DNA from: Sulfuricurvum sp.
Lineage (GTDB): Bacteria; Campylobacterota; Campylobacteria; Campylobacterales; Sulfurimonadaceae
DNA length: 5,767 bases
Direction of reading: 5' to 3'
Assembly: GCA_030679635.1 (NCBI GenBank)
Contig: JAUXSZ010000221.1
Coordinates: 1-5,767, forward strand
Part shown: positions 1 through 5,767 of the stretch, in pieces
Numbering within the stretch: position 1 is the stretch's first letter
Layout of the letters: the number at the start of each line of letters is the position of its first letter
The notes under the pieces: model-generated
Seen by the model: the letters and a program-made list of their open reading frames with translations, nothing else
Told to the model about the DNA's origin: nothing
Database searches by the model: none
Translations under genes and position numbers: made by a program

Positions 1-49
1 ATTTCTATTATCAAAATATCCAGAAAGAATAATGTTTTTCTGCTTAGAT

Positions 50-62
50 AATACTTAGTATT
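50..62. promoter_or_regulatory. Short palindrome AATAC-TTA-GTATT
   Basis: Perfect five-base inverted arms, AATAC (50-54) and GTATT (58-62), surround a TTA centre and touch the Fur-like box. It may be part of a compound operator for the metal-responsive regulator, or it may be chance in AT-rich DNA. No known regulator is assigned. Confidence 0.2.
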
Positions 63-86
63 GATAATTATTTTCAATAATATCAA
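61..86. repeat. Imperfect AT-only inverted repeat enclosing the Fur-like box
   Basis: TTGATAATTATT (61-72) and AATAATATCAA (76-86) are inverted copies apart from one extra A in the left arm, with three bases (73-75) between them. With no GC-rich stem and no T tract after it on either strand it is not a convincing terminator. It is better read as a dyad-symmetric protein-binding region, extending the operator-like sequence at 62-76. Confidence 0.45.
62..76. promoter_or_regulatory. Candidate Fur-family operator (7-1-7 box)
   Basis: The sequence TGATAATTATTTTCA matches the 7-1-7 Fur box TGATAAT-N-ATTATCA at 13 of 14 specified positions. The only mismatch is T for A at position 73. It lies about 44 bases upstream of the candidate -10 hexamer, so a bound regulator could act as a repressor near the upstream edge of the promoter or as an activator. 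Half-site-like pieces, ATTATCA at 7-13 and GATAAT at 47-52, occur nearby. AT-rich DNA makes chance matches likelier, and other Fur-family regulators (Zur, PerR) use related boxes, so the actual binding protein is not known. Confidence 0.4.
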
Positions 87-119
87 AAAGCCTCTCAAGA
101 TTTTCTCATCCAGATCCCC

Positions 120-125
120 TATAAT
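120..125 (+). promoter_or_regulatory. Candidate sigma-70 -10 element for the efflux operon
   Basis: TATAAT at 120-125 is a perfect -10 hexamer. It would place transcription start near 131-133, leaving a leader of about 25 bases before the first start codon. No good -35 hexamer is seen 16-18 bases upstream (the 96-103 region reads AAGATT-like). That is compatible with epsilonproteobacterial promoters, which often lack a clear -35, or with a promoter that needs an activator. A second weaker hexamer, TATACT, sits at 130-135. The -10 lies between AGATC (112-116) and GATCT (126-130), a perfect five-base inverted repeat that could be an operator. Confidence 0.5.
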
Positions 126-155
126 GATCTATACTATTTTAAAAAAAGAGATGCT

Positions 156-1334
156 ATGAAGTCGTTTTCCCTATTACTGGTTCCCCTCTTTTCGTTCGCA
201 ATGAGTTTTAACGAGCTTTGTGATCATGCCTATAACGCTTCGGGTGAGCTCATTGGAACCAATGGCCGTATCGTCTCTAATACTCACAGTAAAGCTTCCG
301 CCCTCGCCGGTGATCCGCTATCACTTGAAGGCGATGCAAGTGGAGTCAAAGGAAAAGATCCAAAAGACAGCGGAATCCGTTACGGTGCTATGCTGAATTT
401 TCACCTCAAAAAACCTGCCTTTGTCGACGCACAATCCCATCAATACAACCAAATTTCCAAAACCCTTCATCAAGAAATCCAATTGCAGCAAGGGGTAATT
501 CAAGTAGCCCTCAAGCATGATTGGCTTATTGCCACGCTCGAGCAAGAACGGATTGGGATTTTAAATGAAAAAGCAGCTTCCGCCAAAGAGGGATACGCCA
601 TAGGGCAAAAAAAAGTGACTGCCGGTCGAATGTCGCAAATGGAATTTTCACGGTTGATGAGTGAAGTGTACCGTGCTACTTCAGAACTTGCCATGGGGGA
701 AATGGAGCTGGAGCACGCGCACCACGGACTCCAAGAAGCGACAATGCTGCACGAAGAGATTGTCGTCGATGATCTGCACTTTGCCTTTATTTCGGATGAC
801 AACAGCACGGATGACCGGATCAACAATGCCAGCATACTTCAAGCCCTGAGTTCTCAAATTGCTTCCCTGGATGCTCAAATGAAAAGCGCCCGCTATGAGG
901 GAAGCGAAGCTATCTCCATGGGAGCGGGTGCGACGCACGAGCCGAGCCAAAACAGCATCGATTTTCGCATCACTATCCCTTTGGCATGGAGCGAAAAAAA
1001 CGATCAGAAAATCGCTGCATTGATGAGTGAAAAGAGTGCCCTGCTCCATCGTCGTGACGTAACTGCTCAAAAACTACGGATGAATATTCACACCCTATTG
1101 GAACATTTAGAAACGAGGGAGAAGCGGTTTAACGAGGCTCTCGTGGCGCAAAAGCACCAAAAAACGCTTCTGGAGATGGCACAAAAGGGATATGAGGGTG
1201 GCGTTGTCAACCAGTTTGAATATTTGGCAACCAAAAATAGCTTTTATGACGCGAGATTGCGTACGGTAGAGCTCAAGCGCGAATACATTCAAGAGATGAG
1301 CGCAATGGAAGAAAAACTAGGGAGAATTTGGTAA
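156..1334 (+). CDS. Outer-membrane efflux channel protein, CzcC/TolC family
   Basis: This is the outer-membrane factor of the tripartite metal pump, forming a trimeric channel that receives cations from the RND protein through the adaptor. The 392-residue product starts with a Sec-type signal peptide (MKSF, hydrophobic to about residue 15, likely cut near 15-17). It then shows the TolC internal duplication: a beta segment at about 73-85 (GIRYGAMLNFHL) followed by long alpha-helical heptad-like stretches (about 90-200), and a second beta segment at about 253-278 (GAGATHEP to FRITIPLAW) followed by a second helical half (about 283-388). The TIPLAW stretch is typical of CzcC-like proteins. At 392 residues it is slightly short for the family (often 410-480). 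The start at 156 is preceded by an AAGAG ribosome site (146-150) and gives a clean signal peptide. The stop overlaps the adaptor start by one base. Family assignment is firm; the metal carried is not readable here. Confidence 0.88.
   Translation: MKSFSLLLVPLFSFAMSFNELCDHAYNASGELIGTNGRIVSNTHSKASALAGDPLSLEGDASGVKGKDPKDSGIRYGAMLNFHLKKPAFVDAQSHQYNQISKTLHQEIQLQQGVIQVALKHDWLIATLEQERIGILNEKAASAKEGYAIGQKKVTAGRMSQMEFSRLMSEVYRATSELAMGEMELEHAHHGLQEATMLHEEIVVDDLHFAFISDDNSTDDRINNASILQALSSQIASLDAQMKSARYEGSEAISMGAGATHEPSQNSIDFRITIPLAWSEKNDQKIAALMSEKSALLHRRDVTAQKLRMNIHTLLEHLETREKRFNEALVAQKHQKTLLEMAQKGYEGGVVNQFEYLATKNSFYDARLRTVELKREYIQEMSAMEEKLGRIW
1320..1324 (+). promoter_or_regulatory. Ribosome binding site that fixes the adaptor start
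   Basis: GGGAG at 1320-1324 lies nine bases before the ATG at 1334 but only three before an in-frame TTG at 1328. Normal Shine-Dalgarno spacing therefore favours the ATG, which also gives a signal peptide beginning MKSLL. The site is inside the last codons of the channel gene. Confidence 0.6.
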
Positions 1335-2374
1335 TGAAATCACTATTAATAGTATTGGTAATCACAACAGTGGCGATGGCGCAAATCACGATGAGTGATA
1401 CACAAATGAAAAAAATGGGGATTAGCACAGGCAGAGTGAGCGTTACCAGTAGCGCGACTATTGGTCCTGTTATCGCCAAAATTGATTACGATGAGGATAA
1501 ATCTAAAAGCTACTTTTTAGATCACGAGGCCTCCGTAATTTCCCTCAATGTACATCAAGGAGATCGTGTCCAAAAAGGGGAGACGTTGTGCAGTATCGCG
1601 TCACCTACCTTGATGGCAAACAGTTTTGAACTGGGAGAACTGCATCATCGCTATAGCGCCATCCAGAATAATGCTAAAAAAGACGAAATGCTCTACAAAG
1701 AGGGGGTGATTTCGTATCGCGATTATCAAGCAAGCGCACTCGAAGCAAATGCATTACGGTCTCGTATCTCTGTACTTACAAGTCAATTTGCCCTCGCAGG
1801 AGTTCGCGCCAACACGAACGGTACCATGAGGGTGATTGCTCAAAAAAGCGGCATCGTGACCGATTCACCACTGGTAGTTTCGGAAATAATCACCCCCTAT
1901 CAACCCTATTTTCGAATTTCAGATCCGGATGCGATGGTTGCCATGCTCAATGTCTCGCCAAACCTCATCTCCTCTATTTCCAAAGGGGACACAGTTCTCT
2001 CCAAAGACAACCGTCCCATCGGCTCCATTATCTCCGTCTCCCCTTCTATCAGCGGTTCTACCAACTCCGCTATCGCCATCGCCCGTGTTCGTGATCCACA
2101 GTTGCGTGCAGGAACAACCATCGGAGTGTTAGTGTCGGCTTCCAAACCTACCACCTCTATCTTGATTCCTTCTCATGCTCTTGTTTTGTTTGGTGGAAAG
2201 ACCATCTGTTTTATTCGAAATTCTACAGGCTTTAGAGCGCAAGAGCTCCATATCTATGCCACTACTAAAGAGGGAGTTTTTGTACGCCAAAGAGGCATTG
2301 ATGCGAACACAAAAGTCGCCATCAGCGGTCTCGTCATCCTCAAAGGGGCGATGAGCGGATTGGGGTTTGAATAA
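1334..2374 (+). CDS. Periplasmic adaptor (membrane fusion protein), CzcB/CusB-like
   Basis: This protein joins the RND pump to the outer-membrane channel in the periplasm. From the ATG at 1334 it is 346 residues. It has a signal peptide ending AMA|Q (about residue 16), then a family-typical opening (MSDTQMKKMGI, 20-30). The lipoyl/barrel-sandwich half-motif is at about 64-92 (ASVISLNVHQGDRVQKGETL), a short alpha-hairpin at about 95-152, and the second lipoyl half at about 165-195. The beta-barrel spans about 198-270, and a C-terminal membrane-proximal domain begins near ILIPSHALV (276-284). It is compact: adaptors of this family are commonly 380-520 residues, and no His-rich or heavy-metal-binding extension is present. 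Methionines at 15, 20, 25 and 28 cluster at the mature N-terminus. A TTG at 1328 would add two residues, but the ribosome site argues against it. It overlaps both neighbours by one base (TAATG). Confidence 0.87.
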   Translation: MKSLLIVLVITTVAMAQITMSDTQMKKMGISTGRVSVTSSATIGPVIAKIDYDEDKSKSYFLDHEASVISLNVHQGDRVQKGETLCSIASPTLMANSFELGELHHRYSAIQNNAKKDEMLYKEGVISYRDYQASALEANALRSRISVLTSQFALAGVRANTNGTMRVIAQKSGIVTDSPLVVSEIITPYQPYFRISDPDAMVAMLNVSPNLISSISKGDTVLSKDNRPIGSIISVSPSISGSTNSAIAIARVRDPQLRAGTTIGVLVSASKPTTSILIPSHALVLFGGKTICFIRNSTGFRAQELHIYATTKEGVFVRQRGIDANTKVAISGLVILKGAMSGLGFE

Positions 2375-5300
2375 TGCTTGGTTCCATCATCGAGTTTTCA
2401 CTCAAACAACGGATTGTTATTTTACTCATGGCAATGGGAATCCTCATTGGAGGAGTTTATTCGTTTCTTAAAATCCCTATCGATGCCTTCCCTGATATCT
2501 CCTCTACGCAGGTAAAAATCATCCTCAAGGCTCCCGGCATGACTCCCGAGGAGGTAGAATCACGAGTTGTCCGTCCGCTCGAAGCAGAGCTTATGGGGCT
2601 TGAAAACCAAACCATGCTCAAAAGCACCTCCAAATACGGCATTGCCGATATCACCATCGATTTCAAAGATGGGACGGATGTCTACCGTGCCCGTGCGCAA
2701 GTTTCTGAAAAACTCTCTAACGCGATGGGTTCACTGCCCAAAGGGGTAAATGGCGGCATGGCCCCCATCACGACCCCCTTGGGAGAAATATTTATGTTCA
2801 CCATCGAGGGAAATATCTCCGGGCAAGCCAAACGGGAATTGCTTGATTTCACTATCCGCCCTGCCTTGCGAGGGGCAAAGGGGGTTGCGGACATCAATGC
2901 TCTAGGCGGAGAAGCACGTACCATCACCATTGTTCCCGATGTAAGCGCCATGGGACGACTGGGAATCACTATCTCCACTCTCGAGCAGGCTTTAGGCGAA
3001 AACCTCAAAAACGACGGTGCTGGGAGACTTGACCGAGGCGATGAGGGGTATTTGGTCAAAGTCCAAAGCGGTGTCCAAAACAAAGACGAAATCGGCAACA
3101 TTACTATCCATTCGCATAATGGGCCCATGCGTCTCAGTGATTTTTGTGCCATTACCGAAGAGTCACGTACTCGCATGGGGTTCGTGACCAAAGATGGGCT
3201 AGGCGAAGCAACCGAGGGGCTTGTTATGGCGTTGCGGGGAGCGAATGCCAAAGAGAGTATTATTGAGATCAAAGAGCGCCTTGCCCTCCTTGCGCCGACA
3301 CTTCCGCCAGGGGTCACCATTGTCCCTTTTTATGATCGCAGTGAACTCACCCAAAAAGCGGTCGATACCGTCTCTGAAGCACTCACAGAAGCTGTCGTGC
3401 TGGTTGTCATACTCCTGCTCCTCTTTTTAGGAGATGTCCGTGCCGCGATCAGCGTAGCGGTGATATTGCCCCTAGCCATCTCCATAGCCTTTATCCTCAT
3501 GCAAGCCACTGGGATTACCGCAAATCTTATGAGCTTGGGCGGTTTGGCCATTGCCGTGGGGATTCTCGTCGATTCCGCCGTTGTTGTGGTGGAGAATACC
3601 TTTGCTGCACTGGGTGAAAAAGATCAAAAACTTCCCAAACTTCATCTCGTTTATCGAGCTTCCAAAGAGGTGAGCCTATCGGTGTTCAGCGGGCTTCTCA
3701 TTATTTCTGTCGTCTTCTTGCCGCTTCTTTCACTCGAAGGGTTGGAGGGGAAACTTTTTGCCCCTGTGGCCATGACGATTGTCTTTGCACTACTGGGCTC
3801 GCTGGTCCTCTCGCTGACGGTAATTCCGGTCGTCGCATCGCTACTGCTCAAATCCACTCCTCATCATGAGACAAAATTGGATCTGTTTTTTGCGCGTCTG
3901 TATAAACCGCTCCTTTCATTTGCCCTCAATCGTACCAAAACGCTCTTTATCGGAGCCATTATTTTCCTGATACTGAGTTTTTCCCTCTTTACGCTGGTGG
4001 GTAAAACCTTTATGCCCACCCTCGATGAGGGGGATATTATTCTTGCGGTGGAACCCATTCCCTCTATCTCCCTTGAAGCGTCCAAAGAACTCAACCTCGC
4101 CATCCAAAAAGAGCTGTTAAAAAACATCCCTGAAATCAAAACCATCGTTGCACGCACAGGGACAGATGAGATGGGGCTAGATCCGATGACGCTCAACCAA
4201 ACCGATACCTTTTTAGTTCTAAAACCCAAAGAGGAGTGGAAAGCGGATTCCAAAGAGAAAATTATTCACAACATCACCGAAACTCTCAAACCTTTTGCAG
4301 GGGTCGGGTTTAGTTTTACCCAACCTATCGATATGCGTATCTCAGAGATGCTCACGGGCTCACGTGGTGATGTGGCGATCAAAATTTTCGGACCCGATAT
4401 CAACACCCTCAATGCTCTCAGTGAAAAAGTCGGGATGACGTTAGAGGGGATAAAAGGCTCCAGCGAGGTTATCGTTACACTTAATAAGGGAATTAACTAT
4501 CTCACCGTAACCCCTGACCGATTTGCTACCGCCAACACAGGGGTGAGCAGCGGTGAGTTACAACAATTTCTCAAAGCCTCACTGGAGGGGATTATCGTCG
4601 ATACCTTACCAGAGGGGAATATCCGCACCCCGGTTATGATCCGTTTGGAGAGTGACATAGCAAAAGATTTTGACAAATTCAGCGCACTTGAAATCCCTCT
4701 CATCGAAGGGGGAAGCGTCCCCATAGCAAGTATAGCTACGATTACCCAAACCGAAGGACCCGTGCAAGTTATTCGTGAAAACAACGAACGATTAAGCGTG
4801 GTACGCTCCAACGTCGAAAATCGAGATTTGGTCGGGTTTGTTGAGGAAGCAAAACAAAAAATCAGTGATAGTATCAAACTCCCAGATGGGTATCACATCA
4901 CCTACGGAGGACAGTTTGAAAATCAGCAACGCTCTTCTGCACGCCTTGCGGCAGTGGTTCCCGTAAGTATCGTGGTGATTTTCTTTATCCTCTTTTTCAC
5001 GTTCCGCTCTGTGAGCAACACGCTGCTCATTTTACTCAACATTCCTTTTGCGATTACGGGGGGAATCATCTCTTTGTTTATCAGCGGGGAATACCTCTCT
5101 GTCCCCGCATCGGTCGGCTTTATCGCCCTCTTTGGGATTGCGGTACTCAACGGGATCGTCATGGTGAGCTATTTCAACACACTGCTCTCCAATGGCTACA
5201 CCATCGATGAAGCGGTTAACGAGGGGGCGCGCAGACGGTTACGTCCCGTACTGATGACGGCATTTATCGCGGCACTCGGATTGCTTCCGTTGTTGTTTGC

Positions 5301-5433
5301 TACCGGGGTCGGAAGTGAGATCCAAAAACCGCTTGCAATAGTGGTCTTGGGAGGATTGGTCACATCAACGATTCTTACCCTCCTGATTTTGCCGCCTGCC
5401 TTTAAAATGATCTATAATCGAGGACAAAAATGA
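2374..5433 (+). CDS. Heavy-metal RND efflux pump, CzcA/CusA family (HME-RND)
   Basis: This is the inner-membrane proton/cation antiporter of the tripartite system. At 1019 residues it is full length and intact. It shows the RND layout: TM1 about 12-31, first periplasmic loop about 32-337, TM2-TM6 about 338-492, TM7 about 522-541, second periplasmic loop about 542-857 and TM8-TM12 about 858-1012. Family marks include FPDISSTQV (39-47), GMTPEEVE (55-62), FMPTLDEGDI (546-555), QPIDMR (650-655), DVAIKIFG (666-673) and the C-terminal LPPAF (1006-1010). The TM4 proton-relay region reads LAIAVGILVDSAVVVVEN (391-408) with Asp400 and Glu407. The first Asp of the zinc-type DFG motif is absent, and the positions of CusA Met403 and Met410 are Leu398 and Val405, so the substrate is left open. 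The start codon overlaps the adaptor stop (TAATG); the stop overlaps the next gene (ATGA). Confidence 0.93.
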   Translation: MLGSIIEFSLKQRIVILLMAMGILIGGVYSFLKIPIDAFPDISSTQVKIILKAPGMTPEEVESRVVRPLEAELMGLENQTMLKSTSKYGIADITIDFKDGTDVYRARAQVSEKLSNAMGSLPKGVNGGMAPITTPLGEIFMFTIEGNISGQAKRELLDFTIRPALRGAKGVADINALGGEARTITIVPDVSAMGRLGITISTLEQALGENLKNDGAGRLDRGDEGYLVKVQSGVQNKDEIGNITIHSHNGPMRLSDFCAITEESRTRMGFVTKDGLGEATEGLVMALRGANAKESIIEIKERLALLAPTLPPGVTIVPFYDRSELTQKAVDTVSEALTEAVVLVVILLLLFLGDVRAAISVAVILPLAISIAFILMQATGITANLMSLGGLAIAVGILVDSAVVVVENTFAALGEKDQKLPKLHLVYRASKEVSLSVFSGLLIISVVFLPLLSLEGLEGKLFAPVAMTIVFALLGSLVLSLTVIPVVASLLLKSTPHHETKLDLFFARLYKPLLSFALNRTKTLFIGAIIFLILSFSLFTLVGKTFMPTLDEGDIILAVEPIPSISLEASKELNLAIQKELLKNIPEIKTIVARTGTDEMGLDPMTLNQTDTFLVLKPKEEWKADSKEKIIHNITETLKPFAGVGFSFTQPIDMRISEMLTGSRGDVAIKIFGPDINTLNALSEKVGMTLEGIKGSSEVIVTLNKGINYLTVTPDRFATANTGVSSGELQQFLKASLEGIIVDTLPEGNIRTPVMIRLESDIAKDFDKFSALEIPLIEGGSVPIASIATITQTEGPVQVIRENNERLSVVRSNVENRDLVGFVEEAKQKISDSIKLPDGYHITYGGQFENQQRSSARLAAVVPVSIVVIFFILFFTFRSVSNTLLILLNIPFAITGGIISLFISGEYLSVPASVGFIALFGIAVLNGIVMVSYFNTLLSNGYTIDEAVNEGARRRLRPVLMTAFIAALGLLPLLFATGVGSEIQKPLAIVVLGGLVTSTILTLLILPPAFKMIYNRGQK
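5420..5423 (+). promoter_or_regulatory. Ribosome binding site of the DUF3240 gene
   Basis: GAGG (5420-5423, followed by A) lies six bases before the ATG at 5430, inside the last codons of the pump gene. It supports this start over the in-frame ATG at 5445, which has only a weak GGA before it. Confidence 0.55.
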
Positions 5434-5717
5434 GCTTGCACGGAATGAATATTTACTTTGAAATTGCGAATAAAGACATATTGGTTGATTTATTATTGGA
5501 AGAGGGATATGATGATTTTTATTTTTTCCCTTGTAAACGGTACAGTGCCGGAGCCCTTTTAACGAGCGCTGAAGAACAAGTAAGCGCTAGACGGAATTTT
5601 GGACTGTTTCGTCTTTTTTTGCAAAAAGCTGAAGCTATCGTCCTCGCGCGCGCTATCAAAGCAGAATTAAAAGACAAAACGATTAAGATACTCATAGATG
5701 AGGTAGAAGAGCTGTAA
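5430..5717 (+). CDS. DUF3240 family small protein, PII-like accessory of metal RND pumps
   Basis: The 95-residue product has no signal peptide or membrane segment and should be cytoplasmic. The alternation of strands and helices (MNIYFEI, then helix 15-26, then a loop FFPCKRYSAGALLTSAEEQVSARR at 32-55, strand GLFRLFL 58-64, helix 66-81, strand TIKILIDEV 84-92) fits the small ferredoxin-like fold of PII/CutA-type proteins. The FP...EQV..RR pattern is what I recognise from DUF3240 proteins, which commonly sit directly beside CzcA-type pumps. The role is not established here; a sensory or pump-modulating function is an inference from fold and place. Possible metal ligands are limited: one Cys (35) and one His (4). 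It overlaps the pump stop by four bases (ATGA) and is followed at once by a response regulator, so it should be made together with both. An alternative start is Met6. Confidence 0.72.
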   Translation: MSLHGMNIYFEIANKDILVDLLLEEGYDDFYFFPCKRYSAGALLTSAEEQVSARRNFGLFRLFLQKAEAIVLARAIKAELKDKTIKILIDEVEEL

Positions 5718-5767
5718 ATGCGTATTTTGATTGTTGATGATGAACTGGAATTGTTGGAACTGTTACG
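5718..5767 (+). CDS. Response regulator, N-terminal fragment (cut by window end)
   Basis: Only the first 16 codons are inside the window: MRILIVDDELELLELL. This is the first beta strand and acidic pair (Asp7, Asp8) of a CheY-like receiver domain, very typical of OmpR/PhoB-type regulators of metal efflux. The phospho-acceptor Asp and the DNA-binding domain lie beyond the edge, so the output class is unknown. The ATG directly follows the DUF3240 stop (TAA then ATG, zero spacing), and AGAAGAG (5705-5711) is a plausible ribosome site. A sensor kinase gene would be expected next. The context suggests that it controls this operon. Confidence 0.8.
   Translation, partial: MRILIVDDELELLELL

Larger units (their letters stand above)
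1..155. other. AT-rich leader / intergenic region upstream of the efflux operon
   Basis: This non-coding stretch lies before the first gene. It is strongly AT-rich, unlike the following genes. It holds a Fur-box-like sequence (62-76) inside an AT-only imperfect inverted repeat (61-86), a short palindrome just before it (50-62), and a consensus-like -10 hexamer (120-125) flanked by GATC repeats (112-130). No tRNA, small ORF or GC-rich terminator was seen. Because the window begins here, it cannot be told whether a divergent or convergent gene lies upstream. Confidence 0.7.

Noticed and set aside
61..86. AT-rich hairpin as a transcription terminator
   Set aside because: The stem has almost no GC pairs and is not followed by a T tract on either strand; an operator reading fits better.
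151..159. Two-codon leader ORF (ATG CTA TGA) overlapping the channel start
   Set aside because: Its ATG touches the purine-rich ribosome site with no spacing, so it is unlikely to be translated.
201..224. Possible lipobox around Cys22 of the channel protein (NELC)
   Set aside because: The residues before the Cys (Asn-Glu-Leu) do not fit a lipobox, and the hydrophobic core ends several residues earlier, so ordinary signal peptidase cleavage is more likely.
681..1070. Minus-strand open frame of 129 codons inside the channel gene
   Set aside because: It is antisense to a clear TolC-family gene and shows no domain or supporting ribosome site.
1328..1333. TTG start for the adaptor at 1328
   Set aside because: The ribosome site at 1320-1324 would be only three bases away. 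The ATG at 1334 has normal spacing and a one-base overlap identical to the next junction.
2682..3320. Open frame of 212 codons on the minus strand, inside the pump gene
   Set aside because: It lies wholly antisense to the strongly supported RND gene. Its product is rich in Ser, Arg and Pro with no recognisable domain, as expected of a shadow frame.

Overview
The window holds most of one plus-strand operon for a heavy-metal RND (HME-RND) tripartite efflux pump. An AT-rich leader (1-155) is followed by an outer-membrane channel protein (CzcC/TolC-like, 156-1334), a periplasmic adaptor (CzcB-like, 1334-2374), an inner-membrane RND pump (CzcA-like, 2374-5433), a small DUF3240-type PII-like protein (5430-5717) and the first 16 codons of a response regulator (5718 to the window edge). 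No RNA gene, mobile element, CRISPR array or terminator was found. The coding density is almost complete.

The AT-rich leader, moderate-GC coding sequence, short channel and adaptor proteins and the style of the CzcC homologue suggest a Campylobacterota (epsilonproteobacterium), possibly of the Sulfuricurvum/Sulfurimonas kind. This is an impression from sequence style only; there is no phylogenetic marker in the window.

How the genes would work together: the RND protein forms a proton-driven trimer in the inner membrane, the adaptor bridges the periplasm, and the channel opens through the outer membrane, together exporting metal cations from the periplasm (and perhaps the cytoplasm). The DUF3240 protein is probably a soluble accessory or sensory partner of the pump, and the response regulator most likely controls expression of the same operon. 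All four gene junctions overlap or abut (TAATG, TAATG, ATGA, TAA|ATG), so translation is probably coupled from the channel gene through to the regulator.

The points most worth a second look are: a near-perfect Fur-box-like sequence in the leader (62-76); a transmembrane-4 motif in the pump that matches neither the zinc-type DFG motif nor the copper/silver-type methionine relay, leaving the substrate open; and the DUF3240 gene locked between the pump and its presumed regulator.
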